A stretch of 64,000 nt of DNA. Origin: Bacteroides sp. Lineage in GTDB: Bacteria > Bacteroidota > Bacteroidia > Bacteroidales > Muribaculaceae. Shown here in pieces: positions 27,756-36,375 of the stretch. Numbering within the stretch: position 1 is the stretch's first letter; every line of letters begins with the position of its first letter. The notes beneath the pieces are model-generated. The model was not told the origin of the DNA and did not search any database. It worked only from the letters and a program-made list of their open reading frames with translations. Position numbers and translations under genes: made by a program. The stretch is from the NCBI GenBank assembly GCA_014801585.1, contig JAAVDX010000021.1, forward strand, positions 1-64,000, in the 5' to 3' direction.

Positions 27756-27768
27756 GGAGGCCGCAGAA

Positions 27769-28161
27769 ATGACTATTTTCTCAAAAATCATAGCCGGAGA
27801 GATCCCCTGCTATAAGATTGCTGAAAATGATAAATTCTTCGCATTTCTCGATATCAACCCGGTCAACTGGGGTCACACCCTGGTAGTGCCCAAGCAGGAG
27901 ACCGATTATATCTTCGACCTCTCCGACGACGAAATCGGCGAGATGATGAAGTTTGCGAAGAAAGTGGCCGTAGCGATTAAAGAAGCTATGCCCTGCCGCA
28001 AGGTCGGAATGGCCGTAATCGGCCTGGAAGTGCCCCACGCCCATATCCACCTCATCCCCCTCAAGCAGGAAGGCGACATGGACTTCTCCAAAAAGATCTC
28101 CGACCCCGACCCGGAAAAGATGAAGCAGATCGCCAAAGCAATCTCCGGTGCCGTAAAATGA
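27769..28161 (+). CDS. HIT-family nucleotide hydrolase/transferase
   Basis: A 130-residue histidine-triad protein of the HinT group, which hydrolyses purine nucleoside phosphoramidates and related adenylates in the cytoplasm. It opens with TIFSKIIAGEIPCYKI and carries the active-site triad HAHIHLIP near residue 90. The start at 27769 follows AAGGAGG at 27754-27760; the longer reading from 27730 lies inside greA. The physiological substrate is unknown. Confidence 0.93.
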   Translation: MTIFSKIIAGEIPCYKIAENDKFFAFLDINPVNWGHTLVVPKQETDYIFDLSDDEIGEMMKFAKKVAVAIKEAMPCRKVGMAVIGLEVPHAHIHLIPLKQEGDMDFSKKISDPDPEKMKQIAKAISGAVK

Positions 28162-28279
28162 CGTCGTAAAATTATTCTTGCATAATAAGTCAAGGACTTG
28201 CTCTTACCCTCCCTAAGGGACTCTGAGCGGGTCCTTAACTTATTTTAGGAAGGATGATAAGGATTTTGGAGGGCGGAAT

Positions 28280-28310
28280 TTTGGGAAGTTGAATTTTTTC
28301 GCTATTTTTG
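28280..28310 (+). promoter_or_regulatory. Promoter for the sufE gene
   Basis: TTTG at 28280-28283, spacer 19 nt, TATTTTTG at 28303-28310. The start codon at 28337 follows closely and rules out the longer reading from 28289. Confidence 0.75.
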
Positions 28311-28336
28311 TAGCTCAATCACTAAACGACTGCAAA

Positions 28337-28768
28337 ATGACAGTAAATGAAGTTCAAGACGAGATCGTAGAGGAATTCTCCGAGCTCACCGATTGGATGG
28401 ACCGATATGCCTACATCATCGATTTAGGCAATACGCTGCCGGAATTTCCGGAAACCGAAAAAACTCCTGCCAACCTCATCGAGGGTTGCCAGAGCCGAGT
28501 GTGGATCACGGCCAAAAAGGCCGACGACGGCCATATCGATTTCCACGCCGACTCCGACGCCATGATCGTGAAGGGTATCGTATCGCTGCTCCTCAAGGTG
28601 CTCGACCATCGCACTCCCGATGAGATCCTCGACGCCGACCTCTATTTCATCGACAAGATCGGACTCAGCAGCCATCTCTCCCCTACTCGCTCCAACGGGC
28701 TTGTAGCGATGGTAAAACAGATCCGCAACTACGCCCGGGCCTTCAAAGCCCTCGAAGCGGCAGGCTAA
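28337..28768 (+). CDS. sufE: SufE-family sulfur acceptor
   Basis: A 143-residue SufE protein, which accepts persulfide sulfur from the cysteine desulfurase SufS and hands it to the Fe-S scaffold. The active-site Cys is C51 in EGCQSRVW, the same number as in E. coli SufE. The rest of the family pattern is present (DWMDRYAYIIDLG, LSPTRSNGL). The start at 28337 is set by the promoter at 28280-28310. It stands alone here, with no other suf genes next to it. Confidence 0.93.
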   Translation: MTVNEVQDEIVEEFSELTDWMDRYAYIIDLGNTLPEFPETEKTPANLIEGCQSRVWITAKKADDGHIDFHADSDAMIVKGIVSLLLKVLDHRTPDEILDADLYFIDKIGLSSHLSPTRSNGLVAMVKQIRNYARAFKALEAAG

Positions 28769-28904
28769 GACAGCTTACGAAAAAAATCAGTGGACTGTTT
28801 CCATACACCCCCCACTTCCGGAGCTCCGCGTATTATCGGAGTTTCCCCGTGAATCGACCTTAACTCAATACCAACTAATTCTTTATCTCTAACACATCTA
28901 ACGA

Positions 28905-30455
28905 ATGTTCAAAAATCAACCCAAAGGCCTTATTCCGGCCGCGTTGAGCAACATGGGTGAGCGCTTCGGCTACTACATCATGAACGCCGTGCTCGTGCTT
29001 TTCCTTTGCTCAAAATTCGGATTGAAAGAGGAGACTGCTACTATCGTCTACTCCTGTTTCTATGCCGGCATCTACGTGTTGTCACTTGTCGGCGGTCTGA
29101 TCGCCGACCGTACTCAGAACTATAAGGGCACTATCATCTCAGGCCTCTTAGTGATGACTTTAGGCTATGTAGTGCTGGCAATTCCAATATTTGCCGACGG
29201 CAACAACACTGCGTGGCTCCTTACCCTCACTTGCTGCGCACTCTTCATGATCGCATTCGGCAACGGTCTGTTCAAGGGAAATCTGCAAGCTCTTGTAGGT
29301 CAGCTCTACGACAATCCCAAATATGCTTCGCAGCGCGACTCCGGATTCCAGATCTTCTACGTCTTCATCAACATCGGCGGACTGATTGCCCCGTTCGTGG
29401 CTCCGATGCTCCGTTCATGGTGGCTTGAGGCTCACAACCTCCTCTATAACGCTGATCTTCCGGCTCTCTGCCATCAGTATCTCAGCGTGACCGACAGCAT
29501 GGTCGGCATGGAAAATATCAACAACCTCTATGCACTGGCAACTCAGGTAGGCCACTCAATGGACGCTACCACCAACGCTGCTGAAATCAGCGCATTCTGC
29601 TCGGAATATCTCAAGATCTTCAATGAAGGTATCCATTATTCCTTCATTGCTTCCGTAGCGGCTATGCTGATCTCTCTCTGCATCTTTATCGCCACTAAGA
29701 AAGGTCTTCCCTCTCCCGCTAAAAAAGAAGCCGCAGAGACTGTCAAATACACTGCCGAAGAAAAGCAGGCAATGGCAAAGGAAATCAAGCAACGCATGTA
29801 CGCTCTCTTCGCAGTGCTGGGCATCGCTATCTTCTTCTGGTTCTCTTTCCATCAGAACGGCACTTCTCTCTCCCTTTTCGCCCGCGACTTCGTAAAGACC
29901 GATTCCATCGCGCCTGAAATCTGGCAGGCTCTCAACCCACTCTTCGTGATTCTGCTGACTCCGGTCATCATGTGGTTCTTTGCCTCTCTCGCACGTCGCG
30001 GTAAGGTCATTTCCACTCCCCGTAAGATCGCTATCGGTATGGGATTGGCGGCTATGGCCTACATATTCCTGACTGTAGTCTGCGCGATCGATATGTTCCC
30101 CTCCGGCGAAGAGTTCCGCAATATGCCTATTGAGGCCCGCGAGGCCGCGAAGACAGGACCGTGGGTACTGATCCTGCTCTACTTCTTCCTGACTGTAGCC
30201 GAACTGTTCATCTCTCCTCTCGGTCTCTCTTTCGTATCGAAAGTGGCTCCGAAACATCTTCAGGGTCTCTGTCAGGGTCTGTGGCTCGGCGCTACAGCCG
30301 TCGGCAACCTTCTCCTCTGGATCGGCCCGCTGATCTATAACGCTTGTCCCATCTGGGAGGCATGGGTGGTATTCGCCGCCGTATGTTTCATCTCTATGGG
30401 CGCAATGCTCGGAATGGTGAAATGGCTTGAACGCGTCACTGACGAACCGCAATAA
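28905..30455 (+). CDS. POT-family proton-dependent oligopeptide transporter
   Basis: A 516-residue inner-membrane symporter (PTR2/POT, DtpT-like) that takes up di- and tripeptides with protons. The N-terminal signature SNMGERFGYYIMNAVLVLFL has the conserved ExxER-like charged group, and GGLIADRTQNYKGTI follows in the loop after TM2-3. About 12-14 hydrophobic segments are seen, with a larger loop at about 270-300. The C-terminal PTR2 pattern (ELFISPLGLSFVSKVAPKH) is present. Uptake of host or dietary peptides fits a gut Bacteroidales. No clear promoter was found; a strong hairpin lies just after the gene. Confidence 0.93.
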   Translation: MFKNQPKGLIPAALSNMGERFGYYIMNAVLVLFLCSKFGLKEETATIVYSCFYAGIYVLSLVGGLIADRTQNYKGTIISGLLVMTLGYVVLAIPIFADGNNTAWLLTLTCCALFMIAFGNGLFKGNLQALVGQLYDNPKYASQRDSGFQIFYVFINIGGLIAPFVAPMLRSWWLEAHNLLYNADLPALCHQYLSVTDSMVGMENINNLYALATQVGHSMDATTNAAEISAFCSEYLKIFNEGIHYSFIASVAAMLISLCIFIATKKGLPSPAKKEAAETVKYTAEEKQAMAKEIKQRMYALFAVLGIAIFFWFSFHQNGTSLSLFARDFVKTDSIAPEIWQALNPLFVILLTPVIMWFFASLARRGKVISTPRKIAIGMGLAAMAYIFLTVVCAIDMFPSGEEFRNMPIEAREAAKTGPWVLILLYFFLTVAELFISPLGLSFVSKVAPKHLQGLCQGLWLGATAVGNLLLWIGPLIYNACPIWEAWVVFAAVCFISMGAMLGMVKWLERVTDEPQ

Positions 30456-30483
30456 ATCCGCCTTAAACGCAAACACATTATAG

Positions 30484-30530
30484 ATTGTCGGCTATCGGAA
30501 GATGTTATTTTTTTACCGATAGCCGACAAT
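30484..30530. terminator. Terminator after the peptide transporter
   Basis: A perfect 15-bp stem, 30484-30498 with 30516-30530, around a 17-nt T-rich loop. It could act on either strand, though the U-run after the right arm is short. Confidence 0.7.
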
Positions 30531-30584
30531 TTCAACATTCTCTCATTGTGAAAAGTCTATAACTTCTTTCTCTTCTTGATAGAA

Positions 30585-31181
30585 ATGAACTGTAACGCTT
30601 TCCGATCCTACACCGGCGCGTCATTCGGCGTTGTGGTCGTATTGGCTATGCTTGCATCCTGCACATCCGGACAATCCGAACATCATGACTCGGATTCCGC
30701 TACTGTCATCACGGAATTTCACGCCGATAATGATATCGCGATGAATGTACGCTCGATTATCGACGCTATCAATGTCGGCCAACCGCTTGACAGTGCTGAC
30801 TATAACTATACCGGTATCCTGACCGATGGCAACGGCACTCCTCTATACACCGACGTACAGGGGGCTCCCGGAATATGGGAAATCAAGGTGCTGACCGATA
30901 AATCGGCCGTTATCCGCAATATCTATCTCGGCGATCTGCTCCCCGACGAACTCGTGCAATACGTTCTTGAAACTCTCGCGATAGAGGATATACCCCTCCT
31001 GCAGGCAGAAGACGGCAAAAAGGGTCTTGACAACATAGCGGTCTACAAATCAGGCGCTACCGACATCTTCATCGAACGCCAGACCGCAAAGGCCGCCAAC
31101 GGAAGTGAAGGTCCTCTTCTCAAAATCATACTCCGCCGCACTGAGATAGTTCCCCCCGATTCAATCAGCTCCTCCGAATAA
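30585..31181 (+). CDS. Putative lipoprotein of unknown function
   Basis: A 198-residue protein with a lipoprotein signal: a hydrophobic stretch and the lipobox LASC with C26 as the lipidated residue. No recognised domain follows. The mature part is acidic, with Asp/Glu/Ser near the start, then mixed alpha/beta. The ATG at 30585 is preferred over the TTG at 30576. It sits between two strong terminators as a single-gene unit. I do not recognise the family. Confidence 0.72.
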   Translation: MNCNAFRSYTGASFGVVVVLAMLASCTSGQSEHHDSDSATVITEFHADNDIAMNVRSIIDAINVGQPLDSADYNYTGILTDGNGTPLYTDVQGAPGIWEIKVLTDKSAVIRNIYLGDLLPDELVQYVLETLAIEDIPLLQAEDGKKGLDNIAVYKSGATDIFIERQTAKAANGSEGPLLKIILRRTEIVPPDSISSSE

Positions 31182-31206
31182 CCGGAATCAGTGCCTGATC
31201 CAAAAT

Positions 31207-31248
31207 AAACATCACCGCGAAAGATGACCATCTTTCGCGGTGATGTTT
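31207..31248. terminator. Bidirectional terminator between convergent genes
   Basis: A 19-bp perfect stem, 31207-31225 with 31230-31248, and a 4-nt loop (GACC). T-run after one side and A-run before the other let it serve the lipoprotein gene on plus and the hydrolase gene on minus. Confidence 0.9.
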
Positions 31249-31308
31249 TCATACATGCAATTAATTTAGCAAAAATTATCAGATAACTCTTCAGGAGTGG
31301 TTATTGAC

Positions 31309-32316
31309 TCAAGGGCGGAAGACGTACCAGCGGGTTGGTTCGAAACGTGGCAGGGGGAGTAGCTGCACGTCGGCCTCGCGGTCGGAAAGAGTCTCCTGAC
31401 CTCCTCCTATCTTTATTCCTCGCTCAAGCAATGCCTCGGAGATCGTAGACATCGCTTTCTCGGGGGTATTGTTATCCTTCGAAAGATGGCAAAGGAATAT
31501 GTATTTCAGCGACGGATTCCATATCTCGCGCAGAAAAGCAGCCGTAGCCGTGTTGTCAAGATGACCATGCTCCGTCCGGATTCTTGCCTTCAGATATTCG
31601 GGATACGGACCGTTGAGCAACATCGACAGATCATAATTGGCCTCTATCACAAGGTAGTTGGCGCGACTCATATAATAGTGCGCCCGCTCGGTTACGGCTC
31701 CCAGGTCGGTGGCAATTACAAAATTACGGTTGTCGTAATTGATCGAAAATCCCATATTGTCAGTGCCGTCGTGAGGCACGTCAAACGCCGTAATCTCAGC
31801 TCCCGCAAGCTTGAAAGGGATCTCCTTAAAGATCGGGATATGATAGTCTTTTATACGCTTCGATATGCCATGACGTCGCAGCAGACCGTTGAGGACGCGA
31901 TTCGTGCAGAAAAGGCGCATGTGCTTGTGATTGCGCAGAAGGGTATAGGTATACTTCACATGGTCGGCATGATCATGCGTTAGCAATATACCCTTCACTT
32001 TTTCCCATCTGACTCCATTTGCCTGCAACTGCGTCTCGACGAAATCAGCCTTCACACCGGCATCCACCAGCAATCCGCCATGCTTCGTGCCGATATAGCA
32101 GCAGTTGCCGCTCGATCCGGAACCGAACGATATATAGTTGAACACTCTTGAGGCCGGATTATCAGTAGGATCGGTATCGGCCGGCCGACGGGAGGGCACG
32201 ACACTGCCGGGCGACGCAACTCCCCTCACGGGCGGTTGCGCTGCAACATTGCTTGATTTAAATTCTTCAAACGGGATCTCCATCTGTCCCGAAAATTTTA
32301 TTATAGGTCGACTCAT
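31309..32316 (-). CDS. Metallo-beta-lactamase-fold hydrolase (WalJ/YycJ-like)
   Basis: A 335-residue MBL-fold hydrolase. An N-terminal extension of about 60 residues is followed by YISFGSGSSGNCCYIG, the metal motif LTHDHADHVK (HxHxDH), and later ATDLGAVTE and EANYD. This is the YycJ/WalJ pattern; those enzymes are probable single-strand nucleases linked to cell-division control. The start at 32316 is chosen because it follows the upstream gene's stop by 1 nt, as expected of an operon; longer readings enter that gene. Exact substrate unknown. Confidence 0.88.
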   Translation of the reverse strand: MSRPIIKFSGQMEIPFEEFKSSNVAAQPPVRGVASPGSVVPSRRPADTDPTDNPASRVFNYISFGSGSSGNCCYIGTKHGGLLVDAGVKADFVETQLQANGVRWEKVKGILLTHDHADHVKYTYTLLRNHKHMRLFCTNRVLNGLLRRHGISKRIKDYHIPIFKEIPFKLAGAEITAFDVPHDGTDNMGFSINYDNRNFVIATDLGAVTERAHYYMSRANYLVIEANYDLSMLLNGPYPEYLKARIRTEHGHLDNTATAAFLREIWNPSLKYIFLCHLSKDNNTPEKAMSTISEALLERGIKIGGGQETLSDREADVQLLPLPRFEPTRWYVFRP

Positions 32317-32317
32317 G

Positions 32318-33136
32318 TCAGTTGTTTCTTCTGTATTTTTTTGAATGTCGGGAGATGGCGGAGGTATGCCGCTTCGACTTCGTCTGCTGCACATCCTCTT
32401 TCCCTCCGGCATAAATCAGGAAGACCGCGGGACGCTTGTCAAGATTCAGTCCGTGGTCGGAAGCTCCTAACAAGCGGCGCCACTGCTGCGCGGTCAAAGT
32501 GCGGATATATTCTTTATCGGGGTCAGTAAGATCGCAAGCCACGCAGATTCGCGTGGCATCCCCGAGGCGCTCCGCCATGAAGCGCAGCAGCGACATATTG
32601 CGGTAGGGGGTCTCGATAAAGATCTGAGTCATGGAATTGCGACGCGATTCATTCTCCAGACGCTTCAGAGCGTCGGCTTTCTCAGAGTCCTCAATCGGCA
32701 GATAACCATGGAAGGCAAACCCCTGGCCATTGAAACCGGAGCCCATCACAGCCATCAGTATGCTCGACGGACCCACCAACGGTCGGACTCTGAACCCCTC
32801 CTCCTGAGCAAGGGCTACGGGCAACGCACCCGGATCAGCCACAGCCGGACATCCGGCATCGCTCATCACTCCCATGCTTTCGCCGCGACGAAGCGGAGCA
32901 AGAAATTCCCCTACCGCAGCGAGATCCGTATGGCGGTTGAGTTCGAAAAAAGTAAGGGAATCGATATCAATCGACGAGTCGCAACGCTTAAGAAAGCGCC
33001 GTGCCTCCCGCAGATTCTCCACGATAAAATAGCGGAGTGAGGTTATAATATCGATATTGCCGGCCGGGAGCACGGCAGAGTAAGGTGCGTCAGACATTCC
33101 TACCGGAATGAGATAAAGGGTCGCATTTTTGTCCAT
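32318..33136 (-). CDS. RsmI-like rRNA methyltransferase
   Basis: A 272-residue SAM-dependent methyltransferase of the tetrapyrrole methylase fold. It opens ATLYLIPVGMSD, and has VMSDAGCPAVADPGALPV and LVGPSSILMAVMGSGFNGQGFAFHGYLP, the hallmark blocks of RsmI, which makes 2'-O-methyl-C1402 in 16S rRNA. The early IGNLGD-type loop of E. coli RsmI is less clear, and several Bacteroidetes carry a second, divergent RsmI-like protein, so I leave the symbol empty. A basic tail (KRHTSAISRHSKKYRR) may help RNA binding. It is transcribed with the downstream MBL hydrolase. Confidence 0.85.
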   Translation of the reverse strand: MDKNATLYLIPVGMSDAPYSAVLPAGNIDIITSLRYFIVENLREARRFLKRCDSSIDIDSLTFFELNRHTDLAAVGEFLAPLRRGESMGVMSDAGCPAVADPGALPVALAQEEGFRVRPLVGPSSILMAVMGSGFNGQGFAFHGYLPIEDSEKADALKRLENESRRNSMTQIFIETPYRNMSLLRFMAERLGDATRICVACDLTDPDKEYIRTLTAQQWRRLLGASDHGLNLDKRPAVFLIYAGGKEDVQQTKSKRHTSAISRHSKKYRRNN

Positions 33137-33142
33137 ATCTTA

Positions 33143-33150
33143 CAAATATA
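33143..33150 (-). promoter_or_regulatory. Possible promoter -7 element for the rsmI-like operon
   Basis: Minus-strand TATATTTG (plus-strand CAAATATA). The -33 element would be CTTG, one change from consensus. It lies only 6 nt from the start codon, so the transcript would be nearly leaderless. Confidence 0.45.
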
Positions 33151-33204
33151 CGGCTTTTTTAACGCAATTTCAAGAGCATACTCCATTTTTATCCTAAAAT
33201 TTCG

Positions 33205-33212
33205 TAAATTTG
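33205..33212 (+). promoter_or_regulatory. Promoter -7 element for the RsmF-like gene
   Basis: TAAATTTG, exact. No TTTG at the -33 position. The leader would be about 20 nt. Together with the minus-strand element it forms a compact divergent promoter region of 104 bp. Confidence 0.6.
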
Positions 33213-33240
33213 CATTGTCTTATTAGCAATACCCTATGAA

Positions 33241-34686
33241 ATGATCCCCCTATCTGAAGATTTCATTGATTCTCTAAAGAATATTCCGTCGGTAGATCGG
33301 GCGGCTCTCGCGGCAGCCCTCGACACTCCTCCATCCGTAAGTATTCGACGCAACCGCCGCAAGTCGGCAGTCTGCCCCGATGTGGCCACGACCGATGGGC
33401 TTACTACCGCTCCGGTCCCCTGGTGTGAAGAGGGGATCTATCTGAATCCCCGGCCGGTCTTTACGCTCGATCCGATGCTGCACGGGGGAGCCTATTACGT
33501 GCAGGACGCCTCTTCCATGATCTATCAGCAGGTAGCCGACCGACTTTGCAGCGTCCTTGCCGAGGAGGGAATTTCCGAACATCCGCTCACTCTCGACTTC
33601 TGCGCTGCACCGGGCGGTAAGACTACTTCTCTTATCAATGCCCTCCCCGACGGATCTACGATCGTAGCCAACGAATTTGTGGCCGCGCGCGGAAAGATTT
33701 TGCGGGAGAATCTTGAGAAATGGGGCTATCCCAACGTCATCACTACCGGCTGCGACTCTTCCCGCTATGCGGCACTGCCCGAGATGTTCGACATCATAGC
33801 TATTGACGCACCCTGCTCCGGAGAAGGGATGATGAGAAAGGATGAAGACGCACGCCGCCAATGGAGCAAGTCGCTCGTAGCCAACTGTGCCTCTCTCCAG
33901 CGCGAAATACTGTCGGATCTTGTCGGCACGCTCCGCCCCGGCGGTTTTCTCATCTACTCCACCTGTACTTTCAACACCTCCGAAGATGAGGAGAACTCTC
34001 TCTTTATCAGTGAGCAGCTCGGTCTGGAGCCGGTAGCCATAGATTCCCTGAATCTCTCGGGAATCGAAAAGGCCGGACGTGCAGTGCTGCCCGGTGTAGA
34101 GGGTCTGCGGTTTATGCCTCATCTTACTCAGGGAGAGGGATTATATATCAGTGTGTTCCGACGTCCGATCGGATGTCATACCGAGCCCGAACCTCGGACA
34201 CCCGGGAAGAAGAGTCGCAACAAAAACCGTTCTCAGAATCCCGAACTTACGGAGGCCATGAGGATGGAACTCAAGGGGTGGTTTGATCCAAAGATCTCAC
34301 CTCGCTTCGAACTCTCCGACACCATGATTACGATGCTTCCCGAATCAGCAGCGGAAGTTGCTGATATGCTGCGTCGCTACGGAGTGAAGGTTACCGGCGC
34401 CGGATTGCCGGTGGCCGAGATTAAGGGTCGTATGCCGAAAGCGGAGGTAGTGCCCGATTCACGCCTTGCGCTCAATCAAGCCATGAATCCTACAGCCTTC
34501 CCCACAGCTCCCCTGAGCAAGGAGGACGCATTGCGCTTTCTCCGACGCGAATCATTTCCGCTCGATGGAAATATTCCAAAGGGTTATGTAATTGTAACTT
34601 ATCAAGGCCTCCCGCTTGGGATAATGAAAAATCTGGGCAATCGTGCCAACAATCTTTTCCCTACCGCATGGAAAATCCGGCTTTAA
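33241..34686 (+). CDS. RsmF/NSUN-type rRNA cytosine-C5 methyltransferase
   Basis: A 481-residue m5C RNA methyltransferase. The SAM-binding motif FCAAPGGKTTSL (about 120-131), the DAPCSGEG motif with the first Cys and the STCTFN motif with the catalytic Cys are all present. C-terminal to the Rossmann domain come a linker rich in basic residues (about 318-335) and an RsmF-like PUA-type region (DALRFLRRESF ... GYVIVTYQGLPLGIMKNLGNRANN). The target is probably 16S rRNA, but the position is inference. Divergent from the RsmI-like gene, so two rRNA methyltransferases share a control region. Confidence 0.92.
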   Translation: MIPLSEDFIDSLKNIPSVDRAALAAALDTPPSVSIRRNRRKSAVCPDVATTDGLTTAPVPWCEEGIYLNPRPVFTLDPMLHGGAYYVQDASSMIYQQVADRLCSVLAEEGISEHPLTLDFCAAPGGKTTSLINALPDGSTIVANEFVAARGKILRENLEKWGYPNVITTGCDSSRYAALPEMFDIIAIDAPCSGEGMMRKDEDARRQWSKSLVANCASLQREILSDLVGTLRPGGFLIYSTCTFNTSEDEENSLFISEQLGLEPVAIDSLNLSGIEKAGRAVLPGVEGLRFMPHLTQGEGLYISVFRRPIGCHTEPEPRTPGKKSRNKNRSQNPELTEAMRMELKGWFDPKISPRFELSDTMITMLPESAAEVADMLRRYGVKVTGAGLPVAEIKGRMPKAEVVPDSRLALNQAMNPTAFPTAPLSKEDALRFLRRESFPLDGNIPKGYVIVTYQGLPLGIMKNLGNRANNLFPTAWKIRL

Positions 34687-34786
34687 GAGCCTCCCCCAAA
34701 GCATCGCTTCGCTCGCTATTGCGGATTACGCCCCCGGAACTGCAGACAGCTATTTTTCTAAGAACGTGACAATTATTAAACATTTA

Positions 34787-34818
34787 TTTGGAATTAAAAC
34801 TTTTTTAACCTATATTTG
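34787..34818 (+). promoter_or_regulatory. Promoter for the third LRR gene
   Basis: TTTG at 34787-34790, spacer 20 nt, TATATTTG at 34811-34818. The bases after it (CACTTGAAA) match those at the promoter of the paralogue at 21895-21926 (CACTCGAAA). Confidence 0.82.
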
Positions 34819-34899
34819 CACTTGAAACAGATATTCTTATTGTCACAACACTTTAATACACGTTTCAAATTTATTATCAACACTTTTAATGACTAACTC

Positions 34900-35955
34900 A
34901 TGAAAGTAACTACATTATCAAAAAATTGGTTATTCCGAGCAGTGGCTCTAATGTTTGGAATAATCTGCTGCGGTTTCACTTATGCGGCCTCGGTTGAGAT
35001 AGAGAATCCAAAAGTAAGTTATTACGTTGACTATGAGGGAATGACTTTCCAAGTGCTTAATGAAGCTACTGAACCTTTGCATCTTGAGCTCATAGAAGTA
35101 AGCGAAGATGTCAAGGGTGACGTTATTCTCCCTGACGAATTCATAATGACATGGTGGGAAGGGAGTATATTCAAACCGATAAAAGCAGTTATTAAGAGAA
35201 TTGCCGACAACGCATTTGAAAAAGGGTCCCCAAAACAAATCTCTATACCTTCCTCAGTTAAGAGTATAGGTGCATATGCACTTGCTCACGCTCCGAATAA
35301 AGTCACTCTTAATAAAGGTTTGCAATATTTGGGATGCCGTGCATTTATCGGATCATATATATCCTCAATTGATCTTCCCGAATCCCTAATGTATATAGAC
35401 TATGGCTGTTTTATGCACTGCTCATATTTACGCCGTATCTATCTTCCATCTACATTAAAGGCTTTTGCCGGGGCGACATTCAAATGGTGTATACATTTGG
35501 AAGATATCTATTGTGCTGCCTCGGTTCCTCCGGAAGCTGATGATTCAGATTTCGGCTTTGAACCTTTTGTGGGAACTCCGTACTGCCAACTGGAGACTAA
35601 TCCAAATGTAAATAAATATTGCGTGATCCACGTACCGGAGGAATCTATCGAACTATACAAGAACGCTCCGGGTTGGAAAAATTTTGTAACTTTTGTTCCT
35701 CTGACGGAAGCTGATATCATCGCATCCACTCAGCAGATAGAAGAGTCTGCTGCGACGCCGTCTCAAATAGACTATACGACCGACAATGGCCAACTACTCG
35801 TGACGGTCAAGCCCGGTGATAACGTAAGCGTATATGATACAAATGGCTTATGCCTGCAGAAAGCTTCTTACTCCGCACCTGATACTTTCTCTTTCAAAGG
35901 CTCGGGTATCGTGGTCTTACACGTCAACGGAAACAGCGTAAAAGTAGTTTTGTAA
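34900..35955 (+). CDS. Secreted BspA-like LRR protein, paralogue of the 22133 gene
   Basis: A 351-residue protein with signal peptide (about 1-29, ICCGFTYAAS). It aligns over its full length with the protein at 22133-23209: the same N-terminal domain (YEGMTFQVLNEATEPLHLELIEVSED), LRR_5 repeats (SSVKSIGAYALAHA, LMYIDYGCFMHC, STLKAFAGATFKW), the VPEESIELYKNAPGW motif and the T9SS-like tail (VSVYDTNGLCLQ ... VVLHVNGNSVKVVL). Codon use is AT-rich like the island genes. It stands alone, away from the island, with its own promoter and terminator. Surface or secreted location is likely; the ligand is unknown. Confidence 0.84.
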   Translation: MKVTTLSKNWLFRAVALMFGIICCGFTYAASVEIENPKVSYYVDYEGMTFQVLNEATEPLHLELIEVSEDVKGDVILPDEFIMTWWEGSIFKPIKAVIKRIADNAFEKGSPKQISIPSSVKSIGAYALAHAPNKVTLNKGLQYLGCRAFIGSYISSIDLPESLMYIDYGCFMHCSYLRRIYLPSTLKAFAGATFKWCIHLEDIYCAASVPPEADDSDFGFEPFVGTPYCQLETNPNVNKYCVIHVPEESIELYKNAPGWKNFVTFVPLTEADIIASTQQIEESAATPSQIDYTTDNGQLLVTVKPGDNVSVYDTNGLCLQKASYSAPDTFSFKGSGIVVLHVNGNSVKVVL

Positions 35956-36017
35956 ACGAAACTGAGAGATTCATTCTACCCTTATCATCTAAAGAATGCG
36001 GTTGAAGAATCATCGAT

Positions 36018-36064
36018 AAATACAGGGATATGTCTTCAAATGGTGAAGACATATCCCCGTATTT
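36018..36064 (+). terminator. Terminator after the third LRR gene
   Basis: A 20-pair stem with one A/C mismatch, 36018-36038 with 36044-36064, loop AATGG. The outer pairs are A-T, giving A-run and U-run at its ends. Confidence 0.8.
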
Positions 36065-36106
36065 ATGATATTCTGATTTTGAGAACTTTTCCAAAAATCA
36101 GCGCGT

Positions 36107-36114
36107 TATATTTG
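36107..36114 (+). promoter_or_regulatory. Promoter -7 element for the 72-aa protein gene
   Basis: TATATTTG, exact. The nearest TTTG (36078-36081) is 25 nt away, longer than usual. It supports the start at 36139 rather than 36040. Confidence 0.55.
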
Positions 36115-36138
36115 TGTAATTATAATTGTTATATCATT

Positions 36139-36357
36139 ATGTTGTTCACGGTTAACGCTCAGGATGAGGCTTCTCGCGACGCTCTCCTGAATCATGTACA
36201 GTCTCAGTTTCCCAACGCTATGTGGAATCATGACCTTCAGACGGCCGACGGCTGGCTGGAAGTCCACGGTATTCCGGAGAATGCCGAATCTGCCGCACAA
36301 GTTATCAAATCTATCGAAGAGACCGGCTTTAAGGGTGCCTGGGTAGAAAATTCCTGA
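36139..36357 (+). CDS. Small 72-residue cytoplasmic protein, unknown
   Basis: Reading from the ATG at 36139, a 72-residue protein MLFTVNAQDEASRDALLNHV... with alternating strand and helix predicted by eye (beta-alpha-beta-beta-alpha-beta), close to a ferredoxin-like fold of heavy-metal-associated size, but without CxxC. No signal peptide or membrane segment. It is acidic with two Trp. A promoter stands before it and the convergent GT2 gene behind it. I do not recognise it. Confidence 0.65.
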   Translation: MLFTVNAQDEASRDALLNHVQSQFPNAMWNHDLQTADGWLEVHGIPENAESAAQVIKSIEETGFKGAWVENS

Positions 36358-36375
36358 CCATTCCGACCCAAAGGT

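Noticed and set aside
29556..30476. 306-codon minus-strand ORF opposite the peptide transporter
   Set aside because: Shadow of the POT gene; composition extremely charged with no recognisable fold.
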